Shown here piece by piece: positions 34,178 to 43,538 of a stretch of 64,000 nucleotides of DNA. The notes under the pieces were generated by a model. It made no database searches. It had not been told where the DNA came from and saw only the letters and a list, made by a program, of their open reading frames with translations. Source of the stretch: Dehalococcoidia bacterium (GTDB lineage: Bacteria > Chloroflexota > Dehalococcoidia > Lucifugimonadales > SHYT01); the NCBI GenBank assembly GCA_009693045.1, contig SHXZ01000007.1:1-64000 (forward strand). The letters run 5' to 3'. Position numbers and translations under genes: made by a program. Position 1 is the stretch's first letter. Each line of letters begins with the position of its first letter.

Positions 34178-34263
34178 GTTTTACCCCTCTATGTTCTTTC
34201 CGACGCGTTTTCGCCTAGCAGCCTTGGCTGGAACCTGCTAGCCGTCCCATTCCCCCCGCACAG

Positions 34264-34482
34264 ATGCACGCAAAAGTTGCGTGGCTTGAAGACCAGCTCC
34301 GTAAGATACAGGTTGAGCGTGACGTTGTGTTAACTGCCTTGAAACGCGAGACTGAGCGCGCTGACCGCCTGGCACGAACCCTCGCAGCTGCATCTTTAGA
34401 CCATCCAACGCGACCTTACGAATGGGACGAAGATTCGCTTCCATTTCAAGACCCTGAATGGCCGGCACCTTCCGACTCCTAG
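34264..34482 (+). CDS. small hypothetical coiled-coil protein
   Basis: VAWLEDQLRKIQVERDVVLTALKRETERADRLARTL. Confidence 0.35.
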   Translation: MHAKVAWLEDQLRKIQVERDVVLTALKRETERADRLARTLAAASLDHPTRPYEWDEDSLPFQDPEWPAPSDS

Positions 34483-34832
34483 AATGGCGCACCCTTACTT
34501 TCACAGGCTTTGTGCGCTTGTCTTCGCCACAACATCGCAAACCAAAGCAGATGCGGCAGAAGTTACACTTGTGTACCTTGTACGGGCCTTTTGTATGTAT
34601 CACTTCTCCATCTCCTTTCTCTGGCAGCTCACCCTTTATTGGTGCAATCGGACTCGTCGGGCGAAGGCTCCTTTGATAAAAGCCTGTACCATGTGGGCAT
34701 ATCCCCAGACGCCCCGGCCCTGCATCCGCGGACGACTGCCTGGCGGCGCGAACGGGGCAGAGTCATGGTGACAGGCGAAGGGCAGTGTTAGCGGGTGAAC
34801 TGGTCGGAGGGCTTACGGGCTGCGGATATTGG

Positions 34833-34838
34833 TATAAT
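34833..34838 (+). promoter_or_regulatory. candidate -10 (TATAAT) upstream of htpX
   Basis: tattggTATAATagatg, about 48 nt before the ATG. Confidence 0.35.
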
Positions 34839-34885
34839 AGATGTGCGGGGGTCTGTGAGCAGGCTCCGAGTGAGGTGCACTGCGT

Positions 34886-35803
34886 ATGGTGATGCGAAGC
34901 AGGGTGTCCAGGAGAGACTGGGGCTTGACCTGGCGCATGTGGTTTGTCATGGCCATGCTCGCGGTGGTCTACCTGGCGTTCGTGGCGATCCTGAGCGGGC
35001 TGGGGGTGCCGTGGATCGGGGTGGGGATCGTCGCGGGGATCATGCTGTTCGTGCAGTTCTTCTTCTCGGATCGGCTGGTGCTGTGGTCCATGGGCGCGAA
35101 GGTGGTGACGCCGGAGCAGGAGCCGAAGCTGCACGCGATGGTGGACCGGCTGGTGGAGCAGGCGGGTATGCGGAAGCCGAAGGTGGCTGTCGCCAACTCT
35201 GAGGTGCCGAACGCGTTCGCGACGGGCCGAGGGCCGCGGAACGCCGTCATCTGTGTGACGACGGGCATACGGCGGCGGCTGACGGACGAGGAGCTGGAGG
35301 GGGTGCTGGGGCACGAGCTGACGCACGTGGTGAACCGGGACGTGCTGGTGATCACGCTGGCGAGTTTCTTTGCCACGGTGGCGGCGATGCTGATGCAGAT
35401 GCTGTTCTGGATGGGGCTGTTCGGCGGGATGGGCCGGAGCCGCGACCGCGAGGGCGGCGGCGGCGGCGCGATCATGATCGCCTATGTCGCCTCGGTGGCG
35501 GTGTACTTCATTGCGAACCTGCTCATCCTGGCGCTGTCGCGGTACCGGGAGTACGCGGCGGACCGGGGCGGCGCGATTCTGACGGGCGCGCCGTCGCGGC
35601 TGGCGTCGGCGCTGGAGAAGATCAGCGGGGCCATCGCGCGGATCCCGACGGAGGACCTGCGGAAGGTGGAGGGCGCGAACGCGTTCTTCATCGTCTCGGC
35701 TCTGAAGGGCGATTCGCTGGCCGGGCTGTTCTCGTCTCACCCGCCCGTTCACAAGCGGGTGGAGCGGCTTCGCAAGCTGGAGCGCGAGCTGGAGGGGTTC
35801 TAG
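34886..35803 (+). CDS. htpX: M48-family zinc metalloprotease HtpX
   Basis: LEGVLGHELTHVVNRDVLVITLAS; SRYREYAADRGGA. Confidence 0.92.
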   Translation: MVMRSRVSRRDWGLTWRMWFVMAMLAVVYLAFVAILSGLGVPWIGVGIVAGIMLFVQFFFSDRLVLWSMGAKVVTPEQEPKLHAMVDRLVEQAGMRKPKVAVANSEVPNAFATGRGPRNAVICVTTGIRRRLTDEELEGVLGHELTHVVNRDVLVITLASFFATVAAMLMQMLFWMGLFGGMGRSRDREGGGGGAIMIAYVASVAVYFIANLLILALSRYREYAADRGGAILTGAPSRLASALEKISGAIARIPTEDLRKVEGANAFFIVSALKGDSLAGLFSSHPPVHKRVERLRKLERELEGF

Positions 35804-36388
35804 GTGTGGCCTTTCCGCGGAGGCGGGAACGGGGCTGCATCTGGGATCGCTGACCGGCTGGGCACGCTGGCGACGGCGTTGCCCGCGCTCACGGAGCAGT
35901 TGGATCTCCACCACCAGGGGACGGCGGGCGTATGCCTGCGCCCTGGCTCTATGAACCGACGCAAGAAGGACGGGGCGCTGACGCTGGCGGACGTGGAGTT
36001 GTGGGTGACGGACGCGCTGGTGTGGGGGGGCGAGGGGGCGGGGGCGTCGTTCAGGACGGCGCAGGACTCGTACGGGTACCTGTGGGTCGTGATGAAGAGC
36101 CCCGACTTTGCGGGGCTGGTGTCGGCGGCGGGCAAAGTGGCGGAGGCGGCGGGGAGGAAGGGGTGGCGGGACCGCCTGGTGGTGGCGATGTTCCCGTTCA
36201 AGCACGGGCAACAGGCGGCCTTCTGGATTTTCAGCTTTCCCAGCGCGCGGTTCTATCCGTTTGCGCCCCTGGAGGAGCCGCAGCGCGACAACCGCCTTGA
36301 GCTGCACATGGCGAAGACGATGGAGAAGGCGCTGCCTGTGGACCAAGTCCTGGAGCGCTGGAAGGGGTTGTGGGGGGTGCCGGTGTAG
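35804..36388 (+). CDS. PspAB-like (PspA-associated) protein
   Basis: GIADRLGTLATALPALTEQLDLHHQGTAGVCLRP...FRTAQDSYGYLWVVMKSPDFAGLVSA; follows htpX directly. Confidence 0.7.
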   Translation: MWPFRGGGNGAASGIADRLGTLATALPALTEQLDLHHQGTAGVCLRPGSMNRRKKDGALTLADVELWVTDALVWGGEGAGASFRTAQDSYGYLWVVMKSPDFAGLVSAAGKVAEAAGRKGWRDRLVVAMFPFKHGQQAAFWIFSFPSARFYPFAPLEEPQRDNRLELHMAKTMEKALPVDQVLERWKGLWGVPV

Positions 36389-36412
36389 GGGTGGCCCGAT
36401 ATCTTTTGATAT

Positions 36413-36442
36413 GGGGAACCCTCTTTTACAAGAGGGTTCCCC
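36413..36442. repeat. hairpin repeat (family B) downstream of the pspAB-like gene
   Basis: GGGGAACCCTCT-tttaca-AGAGGGTTCCCC followed by gcacccccccaagaaaattttggca. Confidence 0.75.
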
Positions 36443-36751
36443 GCACCCCCCCAAGAAAATTTTGGCACTGGTTCTTTAGACAGGAAAGGTATGCCTTAGT
36501 ATCGGTGAGGTTGTCGGATCACCCCAAGAGGGCACGAATCCGGCGGTTGGAGTCGAAGGGCAAACGGGGTTAGAAGCACAGTACCCAATAGCACCTTGTT
36601 CTTTACCGCAGCCTGAAGTCTGCGGCACCGACCCTCGAGTAACGGGCAAGGAGGAGTCCCAGAGATTTCATATGTTTTGGTTGGGCAATGTATTAGAATA
36701 GTCTCAACGCCGCCGGCGCACGCCGGAACGGCTCGTCAGGAGAATCTTGCT

Positions 36752-37348
36752 ATGACCGCCGCCTTTCTTGTCGCGCCTCTAACCGTCCTCTTTAGCGCCA
36801 TCGGCCTCACGTTCTTGTTCAAGACGTACCTGGAGAACCTGGTTTCCGGGTTCATCATCCGGCGAGCCGGGGACATCCGGCCGGGGACGAGGGTGAAGCT
36901 GCTGATCTCGCCGCAGGTGGTCAAGGGCGACGTGGTGAGCGTTGGCCCGGTACGGACGACGCTGATTGAGGTGGGGGACGGGGAGCACCTGCCGAGCATC
37001 CAGACGGGCCGGTTTGTGAAGATTCCGAACACGATGCTGGTGAGCGGGGCGATTATTTTGTATCGGGACACGATGGTGGACGAGGTGATCGCGGAGGTGA
37101 AGCTGGGTGGGGTGACGGTGGAGGACGCGATCAGGACGATGCGGAAGGCGATTGAGGAGGTGGGCCACACGCCGCTGGACGTGGGGATTTATCAGAAGTC
37201 GGAGCGGTTGGTCGTGCACGGGGTGTTTGAGGTAAAGACGAGGACGGCGTCTGACGAGCGAGGGAAGGTGCTGAAGCGGTTTTTGGAGTCGGTGCCGGTT
37301 GCGGCGACCGCTGCGCCGGTGGCGAATGGCGTCAACGGCGTGGGTTAG
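36752..37348 (+). CDS. MscS-type beta-domain membrane protein
   Basis: FKTYLENLVSGFIIRRAGDIRPGTRVKLL...GDVVSVGPVRTTLIEVGDGEHLPSIQTGRFVKIPNTMLVSGAI. Confidence 0.7.
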   Translation: MTAAFLVAPLTVLFSAIGLTFLFKTYLENLVSGFIIRRAGDIRPGTRVKLLISPQVVKGDVVSVGPVRTTLIEVGDGEHLPSIQTGRFVKIPNTMLVSGAIILYRDTMVDEVIAEVKLGGVTVEDAIRTMRKAIEEVGHTPLDVGIYQKSERLVVHGVFEVKTRTASDERGKVLKRFLESVPVAATAAPVANGVNGVG

Positions 37349-37477
37349 GCGGGGCTCTGCCATTTCTGCGAGAACGTGCCGCCATTGATCTACGCCTCAC
37401 CTCCACCGCTCTCCACGCCACTCTGAGCGCTGCGAAGAATCACCACCGACCCGTGGGCGGGTGACGATACGTGGGGA

Positions 37478-37510
37478 GATTCCTCGGTCGCTTGGCTCCC
37501 TCAGAATGGC
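37478..37510. repeat. 'GATTCCTCGGTCGC..CTCAGAATGGC' dispersed repeat (family D)
   Basis: gattcctcggtcgcttggctccctcagaatggc. Confidence 0.75.
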
Positions 37511-37572
37511 ATGGTTGCGGCGTCGCCGCCTTGACCAATGGTGGGTGTTATAGCGCCAATGTTGCTCACTGA

Positions 37573-37602
37573 GGAGCGGCGCAGGGCCGCCCCTTTCTGT
37601 TT
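37573..37602 (+). terminator. candidate intrinsic terminator
   Basis: ggagcggcgcagggccgcccctttctgttttt. Confidence 0.5.
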
Positions 37603-37646
37603 TTGGTGCGCCGGGCGGGAGCAGCGGGTGGCAGGGTGCGAAACGG

Positions 37647-37674
37647 AGGAGTGAGGCATGCCTTGCCCCTCCGT
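37647..37674. repeat. palindromic repeat (family C)
   Basis: GGAGGAGTGAGGCATGCCTTGCCCCTCC. Confidence 0.7.
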
Positions 37675-37740
37675 GTGCCGGTAGGCGCGGGACGGACAGG
37701 GCACGTGTGGTCGGAGGCACTTGGGCCGACGTCCGGCTCG

Positions 37741-37770
37741 TTGTGGCGGGTGGGGGGAGTTCGATATACT
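37741..37770 (+). promoter_or_regulatory. candidate promoter for ccmE
   Basis: TTGTGG-N18-TATACT. Confidence 0.5.
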
Positions 37771-37828
37771 GGACCAGACGTGTTTGTGAGAAAAGATGCA
37801 CGTCACGAGGAAGGCGTAGGAGCAGGGT

Positions 37829-38284
37829 ATGAGCGAGGTCACGCCGGTGGAGCGGCGGCAAGCGGCTCTGGAATCTGAGGGGGGCATTGCGCGGTTCCGG
37901 GGGCGGCTGTTCATCGGGGGGGCGCTGCTGGTGGGGGCGCTGGTGTACTTTTCGTACACGGCGTTCCAGGGCTCGACGGTGTACTACTACACGGTGGGCG
38001 AGCTTGGGGCGCAACAGGCGTCGCTGACCGGGAAGCCGGTGCGGGTGAGCGGGAGGCTGGTGGCGGCGAGCTTCAGCCGGGAGCCGGGGAGCACGCTAGC
38101 GCGCTTTTCGGTGACGGACGGCCAGAAGACGCTGCCCGCGGAGTACCAGGGCGTGGTGCCGGACCTGTTCTTCAACGAGCATTCGGACATTGTGCTGCAG
38201 GGGACGTATCATCAGGATGGTGTGTTCCACACGGAGAACGTGATCGTGAAGTGCCCGTCTAAGTACGTGGCGGCGGTGGAGTAG
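37829..38284 (+). CDS. ccmE: cytochrome c maturation protein CcmE
   Basis: YYYTVGELGAQQASLTGKPVRVSGRLVAAS...FSVTDGQKTLPAEYQGVVPDLFFNEHSDIVLQGTY. Confidence 0.85.
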   Translation: MSEVTPVERRQAALESEGGIARFRGRLFIGGALLVGALVYFSYTAFQGSTVYYYTVGELGAQQASLTGKPVRVSGRLVAASFSREPGSTLARFSVTDGQKTLPAEYQGVVPDLFFNEHSDIVLQGTYHQDGVFHTENVIVKCPSKYVAAVE

Positions 38285-38441
38285 CGTCCTGAGTCAGGGG
38301 ACCGCTGTATGTAGGGACCTTGCCCTTCGCCAAGCCAGGGCGAACTGACGACGCTTGTCCTCGTTCGTGGTGAGCCTGTCGAACCACCGAGGCGGCGCTA
38401 GGGCCACCGCGAGTTCTTCAATGAACTTCTAAACCAGGACA

Positions 38442-38717
38442 CTAGCGGCCGTCGTTTGGTGGGGAGCGGAGCGCGCGGCGGAGGGATTCGGGGACCTGCT
38501 GGGATGGCATGGACTGGAGGGTGCGGACGGTGGCCTTGAGGGTGTCCATGAACGCGCCGCAGGGGGGACATGCTTCCAGGTGCCGCTGGATGTGGTGGAG
38601 GAGGTCGGGGGTGAGGAGGGGCGTCTCTTCAAGAAGCTCGGACAGGTTCTTGCGCGCCTCCTGACATTTCAGGACGTGCTCGTCTCCTGGACCGAACCGC
38701 AAGAACTTCATCGCCAT
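38442..38717 (-). CDS. zinc-finger anti-sigma factor-like protein
   Basis: CQEARKNLSELLEE...LLHHIQRHLEACPPCGAFMDTLKATV (HxxxCxxC). Confidence 0.8.
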   Translation of the reverse strand: MAMKFLRFGPGDEHVLKCQEARKNLSELLEETPLLTPDLLHHIQRHLEACPPCGAFMDTLKATVRTLQSMPSQQVPESLRRALRSPPNDGR

Positions 38718-38857
38718 CTCTCTCAGCGGGTGCCGGTTGGCTTGCCACGGGTACTGTAGTAGCCACCCGCCTTTGGGTCAAGCCCCTGTCTCCGCCTTCG
38801 TCTATACTATCTGATGCGAGGGGCTTGGATTCGGTGCATAAGAGCGACAGGGGCGCC

Positions 38858-39382
38858 ATGACGGGGCAGGACTTTGAGCGTGCGGTGGAGCCTCACCTGG
38901 GCTTCATGTACAACGTGGCGTACCGCATGCTGGGGAACGCGCAGGACGCGGAGGACGCGGCCCAAGAGGCGCTGGTCTCGGCGTTCAAGAACTGGGGCAG
39001 GTTCCGCGGCGATTCGAAGCTGACGACCTGGCTGTACCGGATCACGGTGAATGCGTGCTTGATGCGGCTGCGGAAGGAGAAGAACTCGCGGTACCTCACG
39101 GTGATGGGAGACGATGACCGGGAGGTGCAGGACTGGTCGGAGGACCCGGAGCGCGCGGCGATGAACAGCGAGCTGCGGGGGAAGCTGGAGGAGGGGGTCT
39201 CCCGACTGCCGCCTGATCTCCGAGCGGCGGTGGTGCTGCGGGACGTGCAGGGCCTTGACAACGAGGAGGCGGCGGAGGCGCTGAGCACGACGGTTTCGGC
39301 GTTTAAGGCGCGGCTGCACCGGGGGCGGGTGCTACTGAGGCAGCACCTGTCGTCGTACGTGAAGGAGCGGGCGAAGGGGTAG
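38858..39382 (+). CDS. ECF-type RNA polymerase sigma factor
   Basis: MYNVAYRMLGNAQDAEDAAQEALVSAFKNWGRFRGDSKLTTWLYRITVNACLMRLRKEK; LPPDLRAAVVLRDVQGLDNEEAAEALSTTVSAFKARLHRGRVLLRQ. Confidence 0.93.
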   Translation: MTGQDFERAVEPHLGFMYNVAYRMLGNAQDAEDAAQEALVSAFKNWGRFRGDSKLTTWLYRITVNACLMRLRKEKNSRYLTVMGDDDREVQDWSEDPERAAMNSELRGKLEEGVSRLPPDLRAAVVLRDVQGLDNEEAAEALSTTVSAFKARLHRGRVLLRQHLSSYVKERAKG

Positions 39383-39570
39383 GGGGCGTGGGTTGGCGGA
39401 ATGAATGGATTGATGGAGGGGCGTCTCGACACCGTTGGGACGCGCCTGCGAGTTAATAGTGCGGTTCCGACGGCGGCCATGGGTGCAAGCGGGAGCTCGG
39501 GGGAGGTGGATGGCGGGGAGCGAAGGTATGGGAACGTGTGAGGTTTTGGAGGGACGTGGGAGGGGCGCAC

Positions 39571-39600
39571 TGTGGGGGCGAGGCATGCTTCGCCCCTACG
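39571..39600. repeat. palindromic repeat (family C)
   Basis: tgtgggggcgaggcatgcttcgcccctacg. Confidence 0.7.
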
Positions 39601-39884
39601 CGTTTGGGGTGCGAGGCCTGCGCGGAGGCCCCGTTGAGAGTTGGGGACGCGTGGGGGAGATTCCTCGCGCGGCGCTCGGAATGACAGGGGGGCGGTCGGA
39701 ATGACAGCTACCGGGTGGTCTTTTTAGGAGCGAAGACATGGGAACGTGTGGGGATTTTGGAGGGACGTGGGTGAGGCGGACTGTAGGGGCGTCCGGACGC
39801 CGTGCTGATCCTCCCTTTGGATAAACGGGTGATGCAAATTACTTTGGAGCAGGCCCGGAGGAAGCTACCACCCCCTTCCCTGCC

Positions 39885-39927
39885 GACCTAACCCCCCTGG
39901 CCCTCTTCCCTGAATGGGAAGGGGGGA
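39885..39927. repeat. family A repeat
   Basis: gacctaacccccctggccctcttccctgaatgggaagggggg. Confidence 0.7.
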
Positions 39928-40052
39928 ACATGCACCTCACGCACCGGGGAGGTTAGGAGGCGTAGAGACCTCTCGCGGGAGGGACTTTTCGACCTCCCCT
40001 AGCCCTTCCTTACGAAGGAGGAAAAATGCGGGAGCCCTTCTCGTCATGAACG

Positions 40053-40090
40053 AAGAGAGGCCGCTTTTCCGTGGAAGGGCGGCCTCTCTT
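40053..40090 (-). terminator. hairpin downstream of the thiolase gene
   Basis: AAGAGAGGCCGC-N14-GCGGCCTCTCTT, perfect 12-bp stem. Confidence 0.6.
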
Positions 40091-40112
40091 GCTACATCCT
40101 GCTGAGGGCGGG

Positions 40113-41351
40113 TTACTTCTTGCCGACGACGAAGGAGACGGTGGTGGTGCCGCTGCCGCCGATGTTGACGGTGAGAACCTTGTTGTTCTTGCGGGTAACC
40201 TGGTAGTCGCCGGCCTGGCCGGTGGTGAGCTTGGCGGCGTCCAGCAGCTGGCGGACGCCGGTGGCGCCGACGGGGTGGCCTGTGCCGATGAGGCCGCCGC
40301 TGGGGTTGAGCGGCAGGCGTCCGTTCATCTCCAGCCAGCCGCCTTCAATGGCCTTCTGGTTCTCGCCGGGCTTGGTGAGGCCCACCAGGTCAATGGAGGA
40401 GTAAGCGGTGGTGGTGAAGCAGTCGTGGAACTCGTAGGCGTCAAGCTGGCCGGGGCCCTGGATGCCCGCGCGGGCGTAGGCGCTGGTGATGGCGCGGCGC
40501 GCGTGGGGCAGAACGTATTCCTGGTCACGGCTCTCGGCGAGCTTGTCGGAGAGCTGGATGGGGGCCGTGGTGTGGCCCCAGCCCAGGATGGACGGTATGG
40601 AGTCGAGCGAGATGCCGTGGCGGCGCGCGTACTCGGCGGCGTACTCGTCGGAGGCGAGGACGACGCCGACGGCGCCGTCGGTGACCTGGGAGCAGTCGCT
40701 GAGCTTGATCTCCGGGGAGATGCGCATGTTGAACTTGTCTTCGCCTCGGGCCTGGGCCTGGTCCATGGCCCACTCGCGGGTCTGCGCGTTGGGATTGTGG
40801 CGCGCGTTCTTGTACATGAGCGCGGCGAGGTAGGCCTGATAGTCCATGTAGTCTTCCATGGGGATGTCAAAGCGGCGAACGTACTCGGCGCCAAGCTGGC
40901 CGAAGAGGCGGGGGAATGGGAAGTCCTTGCCCTTAGCCTCGCGCTCGTACCAGGAGGCGGTACCCAGGTAGTCGCCGCCCTGCGCGGCGTTGACGGTCTT
41001 CATCTGCTCAATGCCCAAGACGAGGGCGGTCTTGTAGCGGCCAGCCTCAATCTCGGCAGTGGCGGCGAGGATGGAGATGCCGCCGGAGGCGCAGGCGGCC
41101 TCGTGGCGACCGGTGGGCTTGCCTCGGAACTTTGGGTCAATCTCCAGCGCCATGGCGCCCAAGTGGCCTTGCATGGAGTAGAGCTCCGCCGCGAAGTTGC
41201 CAACGTGGATGGTGTCAATGTCCGCCGCGTCCAGCCTCGTGGCCGCGAGGGCACCCTGCCCTGCCTCTTTCATGGGAGCGACGATGTGCTTGCCTTCCCG
41301 GGTCCAGTTTCGGGCGAAGTCAGTCTGAAAACCACCAAGGATTCGGACCAT
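40113..41351 (-). CDS. thiolase (acetyl-CoA acetyltransferase/SCP2-type)
   Basis: EAACASGGISILAATAEIEAG; DAYEFHDCFTTTAY; NPSGGLIGTGHPVGATGVRQL. Confidence 0.92.
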   Translation of the reverse strand: MVRILGGFQTDFARNWTREGKHIVAPMKEAGQGALAATRLDAADIDTIHVGNFAAELYSMQGHLGAMALEIDPKFRGKPTGRHEAACASGGISILAATAEIEAGRYKTALVLGIEQMKTVNAAQGGDYLGTASWYEREAKGKDFPFPRLFGQLGAEYVRRFDIPMEDYMDYQAYLAALMYKNARHNPNAQTREWAMDQAQARGEDKFNMRISPEIKLSDCSQVTDGAVGVVLASDEYAAEYARRHGISLDSIPSILGWGHTTAPIQLSDKLAESRDQEYVLPHARRAITSAYARAGIQGPGQLDAYEFHDCFTTTAYSSIDLVGLTKPGENQKAIEGGWLEMNGRLPLNPSGGLIGTGHPVGATGVRQLLDAAKLTTGQAGDYQVTRKNNKVLTVNIGGSGTTTVSFVVGKK

Positions 41352-41356
41352 TGGTC

Positions 41357-42631
41357 TTACCTCCCACCGAGATAACGCGCCATGTCGTCCACTTCGTTAT
41401 ACAGTTTACCACCTTTGTGCGCCTCAAGGTGCTTGGGGACGGGCAGGCCCTCCTTGCGGAGAAGACGCTTTGTCTCATCCACGCCGATGAAGTCCGCGAA
41501 GGCGTCGGCAGGCGTCCAGTTGAAGCCCCATCCCATGACGCGGTTGATACCCTTCATGTCGGCAACTTCGCCGTTGCGCATGCCGGCGTAGCTGATGTAG
41601 CCGAGGATGCCGCGGCGGACGATGGCGGCCTCCGGCTCGTTGGCGTTCAGGAGCGTGTGCATGGCCTCGGTATAACTGCCGTACCGGATGAGCTGTTTGA
41701 CGTTCTCAATGATCGGCACGCTGATGACGGGAGGATCCACGTACTGGCGGGTCTTGGCGTCCAGCACGAGGGTCTTGGCGCCTTGACGCTTGTAGAAGCC
41801 GCCCTTGTCGGGGGTTTTGTCGCCCTGGTGGCCGGCGGCGATGAGCTGGTCCATGTAGGCGGGCATCTTGAAGGACTCGTGGGCCTCGTCGCGGGTGTTC
41901 TGATAGACGTTGTCCACGATGGCTTTGTGGGTATCCCAGCCGACCAGGTCAATGGTTGCGAGCGGCGCGAGGAGACGCCCGGTGTAGGGGCCGAGGAGGT
42001 AGTCCAGCATGGCCACGCCGTACTGGGGCACCATGGTGGCGACCTCATTGAGGACCTTGAAGCCGATGCGGTTGCCGGCGAAGGCCGGCACGTCGTTGGC
42101 GGAGAGGACGACGCGCCGGAAGGTCTTTTCCATAACCCGGGCCATGTCTTTCACGAGCTCGGGCCGGGTCTCAGGCCCGGGGACGATCTCCATGGCGACG
42201 AGGCGGGTCGGCGGGTTGTACAGGTGGAGGCAGAGGAAGTTCTTGCGGAAGTCATCGCTCATGCCCTTGGCCATGGTGGCGACGGAGAGGCCGGATGAGC
42301 CGGTGGCGACGATGGAGCCGGGCTTCCGGTACTTGTCCACCATTTGGAAGTAACGGCGCTTTAACTCCATGTCCTCGCCCAGCGTCTCGTAAATGAGGTC
42401 GGAGTCGTGGACGAAGCGCTCCATGTCGTCCTCGTAGGTGCCGGTGGTGACGTTCCGGCGGAGCGAACTGCTGCGCGCGGCGTTGACCGCAGCTTCCAGG
42501 CCGCGCTCGGCGCGTTCCTTGGGCGCGCGGTTGAGGAGGTAGACAGGGACCTCCTGGGCGAAGACGGCGGTGGCGCCGGCGCCCATCTGGCCTGCGCCGA
42601 TGACGGTGATGCGCTTGATGTTTGTAGCCAT
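41357..42631 (-). CDS. 3-hydroxyacyl-CoA dehydrogenase
   Basis: IKRITVIGAGQMGAGATAVFAQE...HLYNPPTRLVAMEIVPGPETRPELV...FAGNRIGFKVLNE. Confidence 0.92.
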   Translation of the reverse strand: MATNIKRITVIGAGQMGAGATAVFAQEVPVYLLNRAPKERAERGLEAAVNAARSSSLRRNVTTGTYEDDMERFVHDSDLIYETLGEDMELKRRYFQMVDKYRKPGSIVATGSSGLSVATMAKGMSDDFRKNFLCLHLYNPPTRLVAMEIVPGPETRPELVKDMARVMEKTFRRVVLSANDVPAFAGNRIGFKVLNEVATMVPQYGVAMLDYLLGPYTGRLLAPLATIDLVGWDTHKAIVDNVYQNTRDEAHESFKMPAYMDQLIAAGHQGDKTPDKGGFYKRQGAKTLVLDAKTRQYVDPPVISVPIIENVKQLIRYGSYTEAMHTLLNANEPEAAIVRRGILGYISYAGMRNGEVADMKGINRVMGWGFNWTPADAFADFIGVDETKRLLRKEGLPVPKHLEAHKGGKLYNEVDDMARYLGGR

Positions 42632-42734
42632 GCGACGCTCCACGCACGTATTGGCTGGGGAGAAACCCTGGACAGCTTAACGTGAATGTGTGGGAAGAGC
42701 AAGATACGGGGCGGGGTTGGTGTGAGGGGCAACG

Positions 42735-42768
42735 CTGGGAACCCCTTTCTGCAGAAAGGGGTTCCCAG
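42735..42768. repeat. exact 34-nt palindrome (family B)
   Basis: CTGGGAACCCCTTTCTGCAGAAAGGGGTTCCCAG followed by cccctccccaaagaacttttgcca. Confidence 0.85.
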
Positions 42769-42789
42769 CCCCTCCCCAAAGAACTTTTG

Positions 42790-42855
42790 CCAAGCAGAGA
42801 TTTTCTGGGAAGGGTGTGGGAAATCCGCTTTGCAAAGAGGGCCTCCCACCGTCAT
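42790..42855. repeat. second family B copy, inverted
   Basis: Reverse complement gacggtgggaggccctctttgcaaagcggatttcccacacccttcccagaaaatctctgcttggca. Confidence 0.65.
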
Positions 42856-42858
42856 TTC

Positions 42859-43239
42859 TCACGGCAGCGTTTGACGCACCTCGGCGCCTCGGGCGTAGGC
42901 GGCGGCTTCCATGGGGTGTTCCCAGCCTCGGCTGATGTGCTTGGGCCGCCAGCGCCACAGGTAGCGGGCGAGGTAGCGCCACCAGCCGATTTCGCGTTGC
43001 TGGACGACGTGGAACAGCTCGTGGGCGAGGAGCGCGGCACCTGGGACGGAGTCCAGGCCGCCGGCCTTGGGCGTGAGGTGGACGGCGCCGTTGACGGTGA
43101 CGGCGGCCTGGCCGAAGCGGCCGAATACGGCGCCGACCAACGAACCGCGGTAGACGCGGGCACTGTCTAGAAGCGCGCGGTCGTACCACGGTTCCAGGCG
43201 ATGCTTGACATGCTCGGTCAGCTGCACGCGCGTTTTCAC
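42859..43239 (-). CDS. short zincin-like (DUF4157-like) protein
   Basis: GAVHLTPKAGGLDSVPGAALLAHELFHVVQQREIGWWRYLARYLWRW; HExxH. Confidence 0.65.
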   Translation of the reverse strand: MKTRVQLTEHVKHRLEPWYDRALLDSARVYRGSLVGAVFGRFGQAAVTVNGAVHLTPKAGGLDSVPGAALLAHELFHVVQQREIGWWRYLARYLWRWRPKHISRGWEHPMEAAAYARGAEVRQTLP

Positions 43240-43538
43240 GGGACGATTGTAGCAACAAGTGGCGAAATGCTGTGGGGTGGTTGACGGTGTTGATGAGAGT
43301 GCGGCGAGGAGTCCGCTGCGCCATTCCTCGCGTGGGGAGCGCAGAGAGATTCCGAAGTCGCGGAGTTTACTCGGAGCGCAGCGAATGGGCCTCTTCGGAT
43401 TGACATGTCGGTTGCGACTTTTCCCAAGACAAACGAGAGCGCGGCCCATGCACAAAAGCACCGTTGCCCGCTTGTGAGGCGCCGTAGGCTGGTGTGGGCA
43501 GGAGGTGCTAGCCGGGCGTGGCTCCTCGCCGGAGAGGG

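Noticed and set aside
34484-34791. Overlapping small plus-strand ORFs in the low-GC gap before htpX
   Set aside because: Three overlapping frames, no motifs, no RBS; not supportable as genes
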